Shown: positions 45,479 through 56,889 of the stretch, one piece after another | Layout: every line of letters begins with the position of its first letter | Position numbering within the stretch: position 1 is the first letter of the stretch | NCBI RefSeq assembly: GCF_014692875.1 | Contig: NZ_CP061171.1 | Coordinates: 558,001-622,000, forward strand | Length of the DNA stretch: 64,000 bases | DNA from: Pedobacter riviphilus | GTDB lineage: Bacteria > Bacteroidota > Bacteroidia > Sphingobacteriales > Sphingobacteriaceae | Reading direction: 5' to 3' | Notes under the pieces: generated by a model | Told to the model about the DNA's origin: nothing | What the model saw: only the letters and a program-made list of their open reading frames with translations | Database searches by the model: none | Translations under genes and position numbers: made by a program

Positions 45479-45769
45479 TTATCGGATAAATTTATAATCG
45501 TCTAAGCGGTCTGATTTTACGAAGCGTGTGAGCTTACCCTGATAAAAATAAAAGAAAGTAAAAGGTTCTGGTTTTGGGATAAATGAGTTTGAGATCATGC
45601 GGTAAACATTTGTACCATCATCATTGGCCAACATCAATTCTGCAGAACGATTAGCCTTTTTAAAATCACTTTCAGGCATCCCAATTACAATTGAAGATTC
45701 AACATACGATCTGCTTTTGCATCCCATGGCCATTACCGCCATTAAGGCAATTAGTACTAATTTTTTCAT
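45479..45769 (-). CDS. Small putative lipoprotein, 96 residues
   Basis: Start at the ATG whose first base is 45769. MKKLVLIALMAVMAMGCKSR is a lipoprotein signal with lipobox AMGC (C17). After it, RSYVESSIVIGMPESDFKKA has the look of a small SmpA/OmlA-like domain (V-x-x-GM-x-E-x-DF), as in BamE-type proteins. The longer frame adds an upstream leader that is not a signal. A BamE relation is only suggested. Stands alone between a + strand gene and dapA. Confidence 0.65.
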   Translation of the reverse strand: MKKLVLIALMAVMAMGCKSRSYVESSIVIGMPESDFKKANRSAELMLANDDGTNVYRMISNSFIPKPEPFTFFYFYQGKLTRFVKSDRLDDYKFIR

Positions 45770-45914
45770 GTGTGTGTTTATTTGTGTGTACAGCGGCTGT
45801 TTCAATAATGATGCCTTTAACATTCCTAAAACTTTTGCAGCATTCTGGTTTTTTGAACTTTGTTTTAAGGTGTTGATAGCCAGTTGATTTGTTAGTGTAA
45901 TTTTTTATTTACAC

Positions 45915-45967
45915 ACAAAAAAACAGATTGTCTTCATTTACTTTTCAGCAAAATCAAACAATCTGTT
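45915..45967 (-). terminator. Terminator of dapA (reverse strand)
   Basis: aacagattgt (45922-45931) and acaatctgtt (45958-45967) pair with a 26-base loop. On the reverse strand a run of seven T follows the second arm (45917-45923 as A). The long loop lowers confidence. Confidence 0.6.
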
Positions 45968-45993
45968 CTAAAAAATATTAATTGGGGTAGCGC

Positions 45994-46881
45994 TTAAGCC
46001 ACCTCGCTTAGTTTTTCTATCTCTGCTATAATTGATTTCTCTAAAGATGCAGATGCCTTAACCAATGGCAACCGTACTGTATCGCCACAAACACCTAAAT
46101 GTTTTAATGCTGCCTTTATTCCTGCCGGATTGCCCTCAGCAAAAGCCAAACGTGTAAACTCTATTAAGCTTAAATGAGCAGGCAAGGCCGTTTTATAAGC
46201 GCCAGCTAAACAAAGTTTCACCATATCGGAAAACTGTTTCGGTAAAGCGTTTCCGATCACTGAAATAATGCCTGCAGCACCTAAAGCGATCATCGGCAAG
46301 GTAACCGGGTCATCACCAGAGATTAAAAGAAAATCTGCAGGTTTATCCCTCATAATCTGGTTAAACTGATCGAAACTTCCTGATGCTTCTTTAGTAGCAA
46401 TGATGTTTTTAAAATCATGTGCCAGTCTGCAGGTTGTTTCCGGACTCATATTGCTTCCTGTACGACCTGGCACATTGTATAAAATCAAATCTAGAGGAGA
46501 AATTTCGGCCAAATACTTATAGTGCTGATAAATTCCTTCCTGAGTAGGTTTGTTGTAATAAGGACTAACGGATAAAATTGCGCTATACCCGGCAGCATCG
46601 AAAGATTTAATGTCTTCAGCCACAGCTAAAGTGTTATTGCCTCCAATTCCGGCAACTAATGGTAATCTATTGTTGTTGATTTCAGCAGTATAGGCCCACA
46701 CCTTCTTCTTCTCGTCCTTGGTCATTGTAGCGGTTTCGCCGGTTGTACCTAAAGAAACGAGGTAATCTATCCCTCCCTCTATCAAATGATTAATCAGGTT
46801 TTTTAAACCATTATAATCAATTGATCCATCTGTGTTGAAAGGCGTAACTAATGCTACACCAGTACCCTGAAATTTGTTCAT
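45994..46881 (-). CDS. dapA: 4-hydroxy-tetrahydrodipicolinate synthase
   Basis: Condenses pyruvate and aspartate semialdehyde, the first step to diaminopimelate and lysine. N-terminal FQGTGVALVTPFNTDGSIDY, then LGTTGETATMTKDEK (TTGE near 47). Catalytic Tyr in LILYNVPGRTG near 135, and Schiff-base Lys in IIATKEASGSFDQ near 162. 295 residues, normal. It supplies DAP to MurE of the dcw cluster in the same window, though it is not in that operon. A hairpin lies between it and ligA. Confidence 0.97.
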   Translation of the reverse strand: MNKFQGTGVALVTPFNTDGSIDYNGLKNLINHLIEGGIDYLVSLGTTGETATMTKDEKKKVWAYTAEINNNRLPLVAGIGGNNTLAVAEDIKSFDAAGYSAILSVSPYYNKPTQEGIYQHYKYLAEISPLDLILYNVPGRTGSNMSPETTCRLAHDFKNIIATKEASGSFDQFNQIMRDKPADFLLISGDDPVTLPMIALGAAGIISVIGNALPKQFSDMVKLCLAGAYKTALPAHLSLIEFTRLAFAEGNPAGIKAALKHLGVCGDTVRLPLVKASASLEKSIIAEIEKLSEVA

Positions 46882-46904
46882 TTTTAATTTATAATTATTG
46901 AATT

Positions 46905-46957
46905 TTGAATTAGTGAATGATAGAGTATCTGCTACATTCTATCATTCACTAATTCAA
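46905..46957. repeat. Perfect 20-bp inverted repeat between dapA and ligA
   Basis: ttgaattagtgaatgataga (46905-46924) and its exact reverse complement (46938-46957) flank a 13-base loop. Words in it recur in the murG spacer (32821 on), on the same and opposite strands. It is AT-rich. It may be a repeat copy or a terminator for ligA; no T run on the ligA strand. Confidence 0.65.
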
Positions 46958-46972
46958 TCACTCTCTCTCATT

Positions 46973-49015
<2,043 letters not shown>

Positions 49016-50515
49016 TTAATATTTTAGTTGTAAAAGCTGTAAATCTACCTTCTTGCTAAAAATGCCCATACGCTCTACGAATGGAATAACAAAGCTATTA
49101 TTTAGCCAGCTGATCGATTCTGTATTGGCATAATAAGAACTTTTGATATCATCTTTCGGAATCATATTGATCTTGTTTATTGTGCCCGATCCGAGATCCA
49201 TTTCTGCATACATGGTGGCAACAGAACCACCATCTGACTGGTTGGCGAGGATACGAAGCGTATTTTCTGTTTGGTTAAATGATACATCCGAGCCTTCTCC
49301 CATACTACGGCTTAAGTAAGCACGGGGTAAAAATTGGTGATAAAGCGGTTTCATCTGGGTATCATATCCATTCATCAGTACTGAGCCTTCTGATGTAAAC
49401 GAACCATGGCTACTGGAAACGCTGTATTTTGGAGAAATAGTAACAAGAAGTGTATTGTTGTATTCTGAAATATGCCTGATATTCATGTCTTTAGCGTCAG
49501 AGAAATGTAGGTCGTCGAATTTCTTATTGGCAGGCACAAAAGATTTCTGTAATTCTTTAATATGGGCTTTATCAAATACTTCCTTGGTAGAGGTGAAGCT
49601 TCCGTTATTAAAATCGATTCTTGCAATCAAAGTAGAGCGCTCTTTATTCGCATTTTTGTAGAATATACCAATATAATTGATCAATGTTTTTTTACTGCTT
49701 GCAAAAGTAATTGACGAAATATCTTCCTGATTAAAAGCATCAACAGGAATACTCACTGTTTTGAGCGGACTTGGGCTGCTGCTTAAATAAATGGCCACAT
49801 TACACTTTCCTTTCGAAGCATCTACAGTACTAATGATGAAGCTCCCATCATCACCACAAGATGCCTTCCAGGTATCTCCATCTGGCATGTCAGGCTCCAT
49901 TTTTTGAATTTGTTCTAGCTTATCATTAAAATCGATTACAGTATAACTTTGAGATTCGTTAAAGTCTTTGTCCATTTTAAGTGCGGTGAAAAAGCCCACC
50001 ACTGGTAAGCCTATATGTACTTTGCGCTTTAATGCTGTGAGTCTTGTCGCCATTTTAAAATAAGCGCCATTTTCCGAAAAAAAGAATTCTGGTGTTTCCA
50101 CAAAATCCTTACTTCCATCATAAATTATTTTTTCAGAGATCAATTTGCCTGTTTTTTCTTCTAAAAGATAGGCTTTGAACTGATTGGAAAAACTTTTGAA
50201 ATAACTGCGATCTGCGGCGGCAATAACCATAATGTTATTTTTGAATTTTCCAATTGCCATTGGAAAGCCTGAAAGCTCAGTAAGCCACTTTTGGCTTAAC
50301 TTATCATCAATGGTAACTACAGCAAAATCAGCTTGGGGAACATCCACAATCATGGCAATGGCATTACCCGATAAATCTACCTTCGAGCCGTACCTACTAT
50401 CGTAAGATGCTCTGATATTCCATGTTGGTTTTTTAATAACGTTAATCTGCTGTTGAGCAAAGGCATTAAACTGCAAAATGATTAGCAGTAAGGAGAACAT
50501 TAGTTTAATTTTCAT
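49016..50515 (-). CDS. Hypothetical secreted protein, 499 residues
   Basis: Signal peptide (MKIKLMFSLLLIILQFNAFA) to about residue 21. The mature protein is all-beta in look, with repeating blocks of about 45-60 residues such as AIAMIVDVPQADFAVVTIDD, WLTELSGFPMAIGKFKN and LISEKIIYDGS, which could form a beta propeller. No catalytic motif is recognised. No close homologue is known to me. It is on the same strand as ligA (31 bases apart), so they may share transcription. Confidence 0.65.
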   Translation of the reverse strand: MKIKLMFSLLLIILQFNAFAQQQINVIKKPTWNIRASYDSRYGSKVDLSGNAIAMIVDVPQADFAVVTIDDKLSQKWLTELSGFPMAIGKFKNNIMVIAAADRSYFKSFSNQFKAYLLEEKTGKLISEKIIYDGSKDFVETPEFFFSENGAYFKMATRLTALKRKVHIGLPVVGFFTALKMDKDFNESQSYTVIDFNDKLEQIQKMEPDMPDGDTWKASCGDDGSFIISTVDASKGKCNVAIYLSSSPSPLKTVSIPVDAFNQEDISSITFASSKKTLINYIGIFYKNANKERSTLIARIDFNNGSFTSTKEVFDKAHIKELQKSFVPANKKFDDLHFSDAKDMNIRHISEYNNTLLVTISPKYSVSSSHGSFTSEGSVLMNGYDTQMKPLYHQFLPRAYLSRSMGEGSDVSFNQTENTLRILANQSDGGSVATMYAEMDLGSGTINKINMIPKDDIKSSYYANTESISWLNNSFVIPFVERMGIFSKKVDLQLLQLKY

Positions 50516-50552
50516 TTAGTTGTTTGGTTTTTCTCCAAATATATCAAAATAA

Positions 50553-51227
50553 TTAAACCAGTTTTTTCTCGATCTCCCTAAAAATATCCATGTAATCTTT
50601 CTCTAAAACAGCTTTGAAAATACCCAATTCTAAGGTAAGCTGCTGCAGTTGTTTCTCGCTTAATGTTTCTGGCCACAAACGCATACAGATCCTGTTAAGG
50701 GCATAACTGATATTTTCGAGTTTCTGATAACTCAACAGGTATTTGCTGCTGATGAATTTCGTTAAAAATTCAAAAAATATTTCTGCATCTTTTAGCTTGC
50801 AGTGCTCCAGAAAATCGCTTAACGATTCTTTTTTTACCGCTTCGAGTTTATCATAAAAATGGTTTACCTGAATCAGGTTGTGCTCTACCAATAAATGATC
50901 TAACAATAGCTCCAGGCCAATGTGGGCAAGAAAAGACGGACGAACCGCAGTATTTTCTACAATGGGCTTAATGAGCTGTTTAAGTTCGGTTGTTTTCTCC
51001 AGGAAGAAGTTTGAGGAGTGAAAAAGCAGGTCGACGGCTAAATGTCTTTTCCAGCCAAGCAGCAGATTTTCTTCATCTGGGTTTCCTTTAAACAGGAACT
51101 CATTCTTCTGGGGATATAAATTTGCCTCTTTTACAGCATTTTTAATCAGATCTGGCAAAACCGTTCCCATTACCAAATGGGCATCATTATTTGCCCGGTC
51201 GAAATAATAATGGGATAAAAAGTTCAT
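50553..51227 (-). CDS. ACP phosphodiesterase-like protein
   Basis: Start taken at the ATG whose first base is 51227 (MNFLSHYYFDRANNDAHLVM), because MNFL[AS]H is the normal start of the AcpH/DUF479 family; the longer frame adds 25 residues. 224 residues, helical. Further motif DLLFHSSNFF and an HIGLELLLDHLL stretch (about 120-135) carry the His and Asp expected at the active site. The E. coli relative removes phosphopantetheine from acyl carrier protein; that activity is inferred. Confidence 0.78.
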   Translation of the reverse strand: MNFLSHYYFDRANNDAHLVMGTVLPDLIKNAVKEANLYPQKNEFLFKGNPDEENLLLGWKRHLAVDLLFHSSNFFLEKTTELKQLIKPIVENTAVRPSFLAHIGLELLLDHLLVEHNLIQVNHFYDKLEAVKKESLSDFLEHCKLKDAEIFFEFLTKFISSKYLLSYQKLENISYALNRICMRLWPETLSEKQLQQLTLELGIFKAVLEKDYMDIFREIEKKLV

Positions 51228-51339
51228 CTTGCAAGGTAATGTTTTCTCGTATGGTTGTAAAGAGCCAATAGTAAAATGTTGGTAAGGATAGAGAGGCTGC
51301 AAAGCGCAATTGCGATAACTCGTTTACAAAACCAACTAA

Positions 51340-51372
51340 TTTGCTTTAAACTAAGCTAAAATTTTATCTTTG
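51340..51372 (+). promoter_or_regulatory. Bacteroidetes-type promoter of tyrS
   Basis: TTTG at 51340-51343 and TATCTTTG at 51365-51372, spaced 21 bases: a near-ideal -33/-7 pair. It ends 27 bases before the tyrS start. Confidence 0.8.
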
Positions 51373-51399
51373 CACGCACATTATTAAAGTGTTTGTACA

Positions 51400-52686
51400 A
51401 TGACGAATTTTGTTGAAGAGTTAAGATGGCGTGGCATGCTGCACGATATTATGCCGAATACTGAAGAAAAGTTAAACGAAGGTATGACTTCTGGTTATAT
51501 CGGTTTCGATCCTACGGCAGATTCGTTACATGTTGGCCACTTAACGCAGATCATGACACTGATTCATTTTCAAAATGCCGGGCACAAACCATTTGCTTTG
51601 GTTGGCGGTGCTACAGGTATGGTGGGCGATCCATCTGGGAAATCTGATGAACGTAACCTTCAGACACCCGAGATGATTGAGCATAACCTGAAAGGGATGA
51701 AAAAGCAATTGGCTAAATTCTTAAAATTTGAAGAAGGTGGAAATGGCGCAGTAATGGTTAACAATGCCGATTGGTTTAAGGATATGAACCTTTTTACCTT
51801 TATCAGAGATGTAGGTAAACACATTACCGTAAACTACATGATGGCAAAGGATAGCGTTAAAAGACGTTTGGAAGGCGATTCTGGTCTATCTTTTACTGAG
51901 TTTTGTTACCAGTTGATTCAGGGTTACGATTTCTATCATTTATGGAAAAATGAAAACTGCCTGGTACAGATGGGCGGATCTGATCAATGGGGCAACATTG
52001 TTACTGGTACGGAGCTGATCAGAAGGAAAGATGCAGGTACAGCTTATGCCATTACGACGCAGTTGATTAAAAAGGCAGATGGAACCAAATTCGGTAAAAC
52101 TGAGAGTGGTGCAGTTTGGCTGGATCCTGAGAAAACCTCACCATATAAATTCTACCAATTTTGGTTAAATGCTTCAGATGATGATGTGAAAAAATGGATC
52201 CGCATTTTTACCCTTAAAAATAAAGAAGAAATAGAAGCCTTGGAAAAGGAACATGATGCTGCACCGCATTTGCGTATCCTTCAAAAAGCTTTAGCTGAAG
52301 ATATCACTATAAAAACCCATTCGGCAGAAGCTTTAGAAACTGCTATTAAAACATCTGAGTTTTTATTTGGAAATGGATCATTAGAATTTTTAAGAGGTTT
52401 ATCTGATAAAGCAGTATTAGATATATTTGATGGGATTCCGCAATATAAGATCCTGATTGAAGAACTTGGGGCAGGAATTGATGCAGCAAGTTTATTGGCA
52501 GAAAAATCGGCTATTTTCCCATCAAAAGGAGAGGCTAAGAAAACCATTCAAGGTGGTGGGGTTTCTGTAAATAAAGAAAAAGTAGCTGAAGTGGCGCAGG
52601 TATTCAACGCAGATCACTTGATCAATGATAAATTCATCGTGGTTCAAAAAGGAAAGAAAAACTATTTCCTTTTAATCGCTGAATAA
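51400..52686 (+). CDS. tyrS: Tyrosyl-tRNA synthetase
   Basis: Class Ic aminoacyl-tRNA synthetase that charges tRNA-Tyr. HIGH-type motif HVGHL near 47-51 (DSLHVGHLTQIMTL), tyrosine site QLIQGYDFYHLW near 166-177, QMGGSDQWGNIVTG near 189-202, and the KMSKS-type motif KFGKTESG near 229-236. The C-terminal S4-like domain ends VAEVAQVFNADHLINDKFIVV and VQKGKKNYFLLIAE. 428 residues, normal. Followed after 14 bases by an unknown gene whose start lies in a hairpin. Confidence 0.97.
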   Translation: MTNFVEELRWRGMLHDIMPNTEEKLNEGMTSGYIGFDPTADSLHVGHLTQIMTLIHFQNAGHKPFALVGGATGMVGDPSGKSDERNLQTPEMIEHNLKGMKKQLAKFLKFEEGGNGAVMVNNADWFKDMNLFTFIRDVGKHITVNYMMAKDSVKRRLEGDSGLSFTEFCYQLIQGYDFYHLWKNENCLVQMGGSDQWGNIVTGTELIRRKDAGTAYAITTQLIKKADGTKFGKTESGAVWLDPEKTSPYKFYQFWLNASDDDVKKWIRIFTLKNKEEIEALEKEHDAAPHLRILQKALAEDITIKTHSAEALETAIKTSEFLFGNGSLEFLRGLSDKAVLDIFDGIPQYKILIEELGAGIDAASLLAEKSAIFPSKGEAKKTIQGGGVSVNKEKVAEVAQVFNADHLINDKFIVVQKGKKNYFLLIAE

Positions 52687-52690
52687 TATT

Positions 52691-52739
52691 TTCGAGCCCA
52701 ATGAAATTAAAGGTAAAAGAATTATTCATTGGGCTCGAA
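52691..52739 (+). promoter_or_regulatory. 15-bp perfect inverted repeat over the start codon of the gene after tyrS
   Basis: ttcgagcccaatgaa (52691-52705) pairs with ttcattgggctcgaa (52725-52739); the loop is 19 bases. The left arm contains the ATG at 52701-52703, so in RNA the start codon is inside the stem. No T run follows. It may be a terminator remnant of tyrS or a translation control. Confidence 0.7.
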
Positions 52740-53156
52740 TTTAAAATAGAACGGAAAGTTGATCTTTCGCAAGAACTTTTATTAGAGCATATCAGTCATG
52801 AACTAAAAAAACTGGATTATGAGATTATAAAGCAATCTGCTGATATGATTAGGTTTGAAGACGGCTGGAACAATGTTCATAATACATATATCGGCTATCA
52901 TTGGCATAGAATAGATAACGGAAGTTTTGAAATTGTAAAGACCAATGGTGAACAAAGCTTAAAATTCCTATTCTCGGTATCCATTTATGGAGTAATTTTA
53001 GCTGTTTTAGCGCTTTTTGGAATGAGCTGGGCTGCTGGTTATAAGGTTTTTCCTTTTGTCCTCATTTTTTTAGTGTTAAGCACTGTGAGAGGCATGGGGA
53101 TCAAAAATAAAATGAACGAAATCTTTAACGCAGTTACCCGACCAGAAGTAAATTGA
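52701..53156 (+). CDS. Hypothetical membrane protein, 151 residues
   Basis: Not recognised. Residues 1-85 are soluble with charged helices; residues about 88-125 are one or two membrane helices (FLFSVSIYGVILAVLALFGM, SWAAGYKVFPFVLIFLVLST). The start codon is covered by the hairpin described above and no other ATG precedes residue 49. It starts 14 bases after the tyrS stop, so the two could be co-transcribed. The opposite-strand TonB receptor follows. Confidence 0.65.
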   Translation: MKLKVKELFIGLEFKIERKVDLSQELLLEHISHELKKLDYEIIKQSADMIRFEDGWNNVHNTYIGYHWHRIDNGSFEIVKTNGEQSLKFLFSVSIYGVILAVLALFGMSWAAGYKVFPFVLIFLVLSTVRGMGIKNKMNEIFNAVTRPEVN

Positions 53157-53210
53157 TTATTTCTGTAAAAGAAATGATTTACATTTTTCATTAGATTCAT
53201 GCTGTTAAAT

Positions 53211-55571
53211 TTACTCCTGATCTGGCAAACGGTCCTTTTCATCTTTTTTGCGGTTAAAGCGGTAAACCAATGTTGCCGTAGTTAATCTCCCAATCCCTTT
53301 AAAATTCGATTCTAAATAATACGTATCTGTTGAGGTGATCTGCTTATCTATAAATGAATCGAAAATGTTGTTTACTGCTAAGGTAACTGAAACTTTATCT
53401 TTAAACAGATCTTTACTAAGGGCGATATTAGCACGGTACTGCGCTTTATTAACCGATTGGATATCGGTATTTTTGGCTCTATAGTTAAAACTGTACTCTA
53501 TCGAAAAACTCTTCGGAAACTTCATTCGCGAGTTGATACGGGTAAACCAGGTATGATTTTCAGATCCGTACGCTTTATTTTCAAAGGAGCCTTGCTGCTT
53601 AAAAGCGTAATAGTTAAAATCCCACGATAATCGCCACCACGATAGCGGATTGTAAGTGGTCGAAATTTCCAGCCCATAACGGTCTTCGTAATCGAGATTA
53701 ACTGGTGTATTCACAAACCCACTAGCAGATTGCTTGAGTATAAATTCGAAATAATTAGTGGCATGTTTATAATAAAGTGATGGGTTGAAGGTGAGTTTTC
53801 CCCATCTTTGCAAGATGCCCAGTTCGAATGAGTTGGTGTACATCGGGTTAAGGTCGGGATTGCCCACCGTTAAGTTTCTGGTATCTGATAAACCTGAAAA
53901 CGGATTTAGCTGCCAGAACTGTGGGCGGTTTATCCTCCTGCTGTAACTTAACCTTAAGTCGGTATTTTTCTGCAGTTTGTAGGTGATATTGGCGGTGGGA
54001 AATAAATCGATATAATCTTTCGAGGCTGCGAAGCTACCTTGACCGTCTGAAACACCGATATCAGAAAGTTCGGCCCTTAGCCCAAGCAGATAGTTAAATT
54101 TTTTGAATTTGTTCTCGTACTGAAAATAGGCACCATAAATGTTCTCGTTGTATTTAAGCTTATTATCGTAAGCGGGAAGCAGTATATCATCTGCCTTGGC
54201 CCAATAATCACTTCTGATGGATCTGATATTTGCCCTTATACCGGCCTCGAACTTCGAATCGCCAGAGAAAGTGCCTACAAAATCACTTTGAATAAATAGT
54301 GCATCGCTGCTTTCAATATCCCTTGATGTTAAACGGCTGGTGTTATTTAAGGCCGGGAAAATTTTTTGTTGGGCGATGTCCTGGTTTTCATCATCATTCC
54401 AAAAAACATATTGTAAACTCGTATTCCATTTTTGATCCTTTTTATCAAAGGTTTTTACATAATTCAGTTCGAGCTGATTGTATTTCTGGGGCTCTCTGTA
54501 ATTCTCAAAACGGTTAATCGTGCTATCGAGCACATTGTTTTTATTGTAATAGTTGTAGCGGTAATTGGTGGTGTCTTTATTTACCAGTAAATCATGATAA
54601 AAGCTCCCGGTTAAGGTATTTTTAGCGTTGATGTAATAATCCATTCCCAAATAAATATTATAAAGGTCATCGTTTCTTCCCTGTTCGTTATTTTGCCGTA
54701 GTATGGTCTGTACCCCATTATTTAAAACGCTTTGGTAGCGTTGCTCCGATCCATAAAGGTTCCGGTAGCGATAACCGATGTTGCTAAAGAGATTGATTTT
54801 TTCAGTTTTATAGCTGAGGTTTAAATTACCGTTATAATTTGCCGGATCGCCAATACCTAATTGCACAGAACCATTAAAGCCACTTAGCATGTTCTTCTTT
54901 AATACGATATTAATAATACCTCCACCACCCTGTGCCTCATATCTTGATGATGGATTGGTAATTACCTCTACTTTTTCGATATTGCTGGCAGGTATCTGTT
55001 CTAAACCGTTGTTATTGGTTAGCATAGATGGCTTTCCATTAATTAATACCTGTACGCTTGCATTTCCACGCAGGCTTATGGCGCCATTGGCATCTACGTT
55101 TACAGAAGGTACATTATTTAAAATATCATTGGCAGAGCCTCCTTTTGAAATTAGATCTTTGCCTACGTTAAATACTTTTTTATCTAAGCTTAATTCTACC
55201 GTGGTTTTTTCTGCAGTTACATCAACCGATTTTAACAACTGAACGTCTTCTTTCAGGATAATGTCTCCAAGTTTAAAGCTCCGGGTTATTTCTCTGTTTT
55301 CGAGCAGTTGTGTTTTATAGGCAACAAATTCGATTTTAATGTGAAACCTGCCCGGTTGGGTGAAGAGCGTAAATTCGCCATTACTATCTGTAACTGTGCT
55401 TTTTAAATTTTTTTGATCAGCTACCGATAAAAGTTTAATACCCGCATTTTCGAGCGGTTTTAATGTTTTTTCATCTATAACCCTTCCGGTAAGTTTAACT
55501 TCGGTTTGCGCAAAGCTTTTTAGGGCCGATAATAAAAGGAGTAGGAAGCAAAATCGCTTAATCTGGTTCAT
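53211..55571 (-). CDS. Outer-membrane beta-barrel TonB-dependent receptor-type protein
   Basis: 786 residues. Signal peptide (MNQIKRFCFLLLLLSALKSF). A CarboxypepD_reg-like domain (residues 27-110: VKLTGRVIDEKTLKPLENAG) and a plug-like domain with LRGNASVQVLINGKPSMLTN, SNIEKVEVITNPSSRYEAQG and GGIINIVLKK, then a 14-stranded outer membrane beta-barrel family domain (DUF6850-like type) with FNYLLGLRAELSDIG and LSYSRRINRPQFWQLNPFSG. This receptor type lacks a SusD partner. Beside it is a divergent LytS/LytTR two-component pair, which may control it. Ligand unknown. Confidence 0.88.
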   Translation of the reverse strand: MNQIKRFCFLLLLLSALKSFAQTEVKLTGRVIDEKTLKPLENAGIKLLSVADQKNLKSTVTDSNGEFTLFTQPGRFHIKIEFVAYKTQLLENREITRSFKLGDIILKEDVQLLKSVDVTAEKTTVELSLDKKVFNVGKDLISKGGSANDILNNVPSVNVDANGAISLRGNASVQVLINGKPSMLTNNNGLEQIPASNIEKVEVITNPSSRYEAQGGGGIINIVLKKNMLSGFNGSVQLGIGDPANYNGNLNLSYKTEKINLFSNIGYRYRNLYGSEQRYQSVLNNGVQTILRQNNEQGRNDDLYNIYLGMDYYINAKNTLTGSFYHDLLVNKDTTNYRYNYYNKNNVLDSTINRFENYREPQKYNQLELNYVKTFDKKDQKWNTSLQYVFWNDDENQDIAQQKIFPALNNTSRLTSRDIESSDALFIQSDFVGTFSGDSKFEAGIRANIRSIRSDYWAKADDILLPAYDNKLKYNENIYGAYFQYENKFKKFNYLLGLRAELSDIGVSDGQGSFAASKDYIDLFPTANITYKLQKNTDLRLSYSRRINRPQFWQLNPFSGLSDTRNLTVGNPDLNPMYTNSFELGILQRWGKLTFNPSLYYKHATNYFEFILKQSASGFVNTPVNLDYEDRYGLEISTTYNPLSWWRLSWDFNYYAFKQQGSFENKAYGSENHTWFTRINSRMKFPKSFSIEYSFNYRAKNTDIQSVNKAQYRANIALSKDLFKDKVSVTLAVNNIFDSFIDKQITSTDTYYLESNFKGIGRLTTATLVYRFNRKKDEKDRLPDQE

Positions 55572-55760
55572 GGTTTGTTTTAAATTTCCTGCAATATGGA
55601 TATTAGCACAAAGTCAAAACCAGTTAGAAGCCGTATAGGTAAGCATGGCATTCAAAAAGAGGTATTTTGGACCTTAACCCATTTCATCACTCATTTTGAT
55701 GTATCTATATGTGTTTTTGTTGCGTTCGTCGATAGCGCAAATTCAGATAGCTAAGAATTG

Positions 55761-55768
55761 TATATTTG
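55761..55768 (+). promoter_or_regulatory. TATATTTG -7 element of the histidine kinase gene
   Basis: Matches TAnnTTTG, ending only five bases before the preferred ATG at 55774, so the mRNA would be nearly leaderless. No good -33 element is seen. Confidence 0.4.
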
Positions 55769-55773
55769 TGTTG

Positions 55774-56889
55774 ATGCCATTAATTGAGAGGATAGCCAAG
55801 TTCAGTTCCGCACATCGGTTTCTTAGCCATATTATTTTTTGGCTGATTACCTCAATTGTATTTCTTAATCGCTATGATATTGATGAATACAATGATTTTC
55901 ATAAAATCCTCATCCGGCATGCCTATTACATCTCTTTCACCATTATTGCTTCTTATTTTCTAACTTATTTAATTATTCCGCGGCTGATTACAGCTAAAAC
56001 CTATTATGTGGTTGCCCTTTATTTCCTGGTAGGAAGTTATATTATCTGTGTTTGCTCAAGAATAGTGGTGGTGCATGTGTTGGAACCCTTTTTAAGAACA
56101 CCGCCATTTGGCCAGGAGACTATTCTTGAAATTGCAACAGATGTACCTAAGCTTATTACACATTATTTTCCCTTAACTTTTTCTGCAGCCTGGATTTTTG
56201 CCTTTATAAAATTAATTAAAGAACAATACGCGGTACAGCAGCATAAACTTTCGTTAGAAAAGGAAAGGGCCGAAACAGAATTAAAGGCCTTAAAGGCGCA
56301 GTTAAACCCGCACTTTCTTTTTAATACACTAAATAATATTTATTCGCTTTCCTTAGTTAATTCGCCTATCACCTCAAAATCAATTGCGGGATTATCTGAA
56401 ATACTAGACCATGTATTGTATCGATGCAATGGCACATACGTACCGTTATCAGCAGAAATTACGCTGATTAAAAATTATATAGAACTCGAAAAATTAAGGT
56501 ATGGTGGTCGTTTAGAAGTGAATTTTACACATAAAATAGATCATGATGCCGTTATTGCCCCTCTAATTTTACTTTCATTGGTCGAAAATGCTTTTAAACA
56601 TGGTGCTGGCGAAGATATCGGCGATCCTATAATTAATATAGATTTAAATCTGATTGATAATCGCTTCCGTTTTATGGTTTCAAATAGTTTTATGCCAGGG
56701 AAGGAGAAAGAAGAAAATAGAATCGGGATAAACAATATAACCAAACAGCTTCAGCTACTTTATCCTAAACAATACGATTTAAGCATTACTACTCATGATA
56801 ATATCTTTGTAGTTTTACTGCACATAAACCTAAAAAACAGTACAGGTAAAAAAGATAAGATTTATGAAAGTAAGGTGTCTTTTAGTTGA
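55774..56889 (+). CDS. LytS/YehU-type sensor histidine kinase
   Basis: Start chosen at ATG 55774 (MPLIERIAKFSSAHRF). 371 residues. Four hydrophobic helices (about 17-32, 52-70, 78-100, 134-148) form the sensor region. The His_kinase domain has the phosphorylated H180 in LKAQLNPHFLFNTLNNIYSL. The ATP-binding part has VENAFKHGAG and NRIGINNITKQLQLLY. It phosphorylates the LytTR regulator encoded next; the two overlap by 26 bases. Confidence 0.9.
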   Translation: MPLIERIAKFSSAHRFLSHIIFWLITSIVFLNRYDIDEYNDFHKILIRHAYYISFTIIASYFLTYLIIPRLITAKTYYVVALYFLVGSYIICVCSRIVVVHVLEPFLRTPPFGQETILEIATDVPKLITHYFPLTFSAAWIFAFIKLIKEQYAVQQHKLSLEKERAETELKALKAQLNPHFLFNTLNNIYSLSLVNSPITSKSIAGLSEILDHVLYRCNGTYVPLSAEITLIKNYIELEKLRYGGRLEVNFTHKIDHDAVIAPLILLSLVENAFKHGAGEDIGDPIINIDLNLIDNRFRFMVSNSFMPGKEKEENRIGINNITKQLQLLYPKQYDLSITTHDNIFVVLLHINLKNSTGKKDKIYESKVSFS

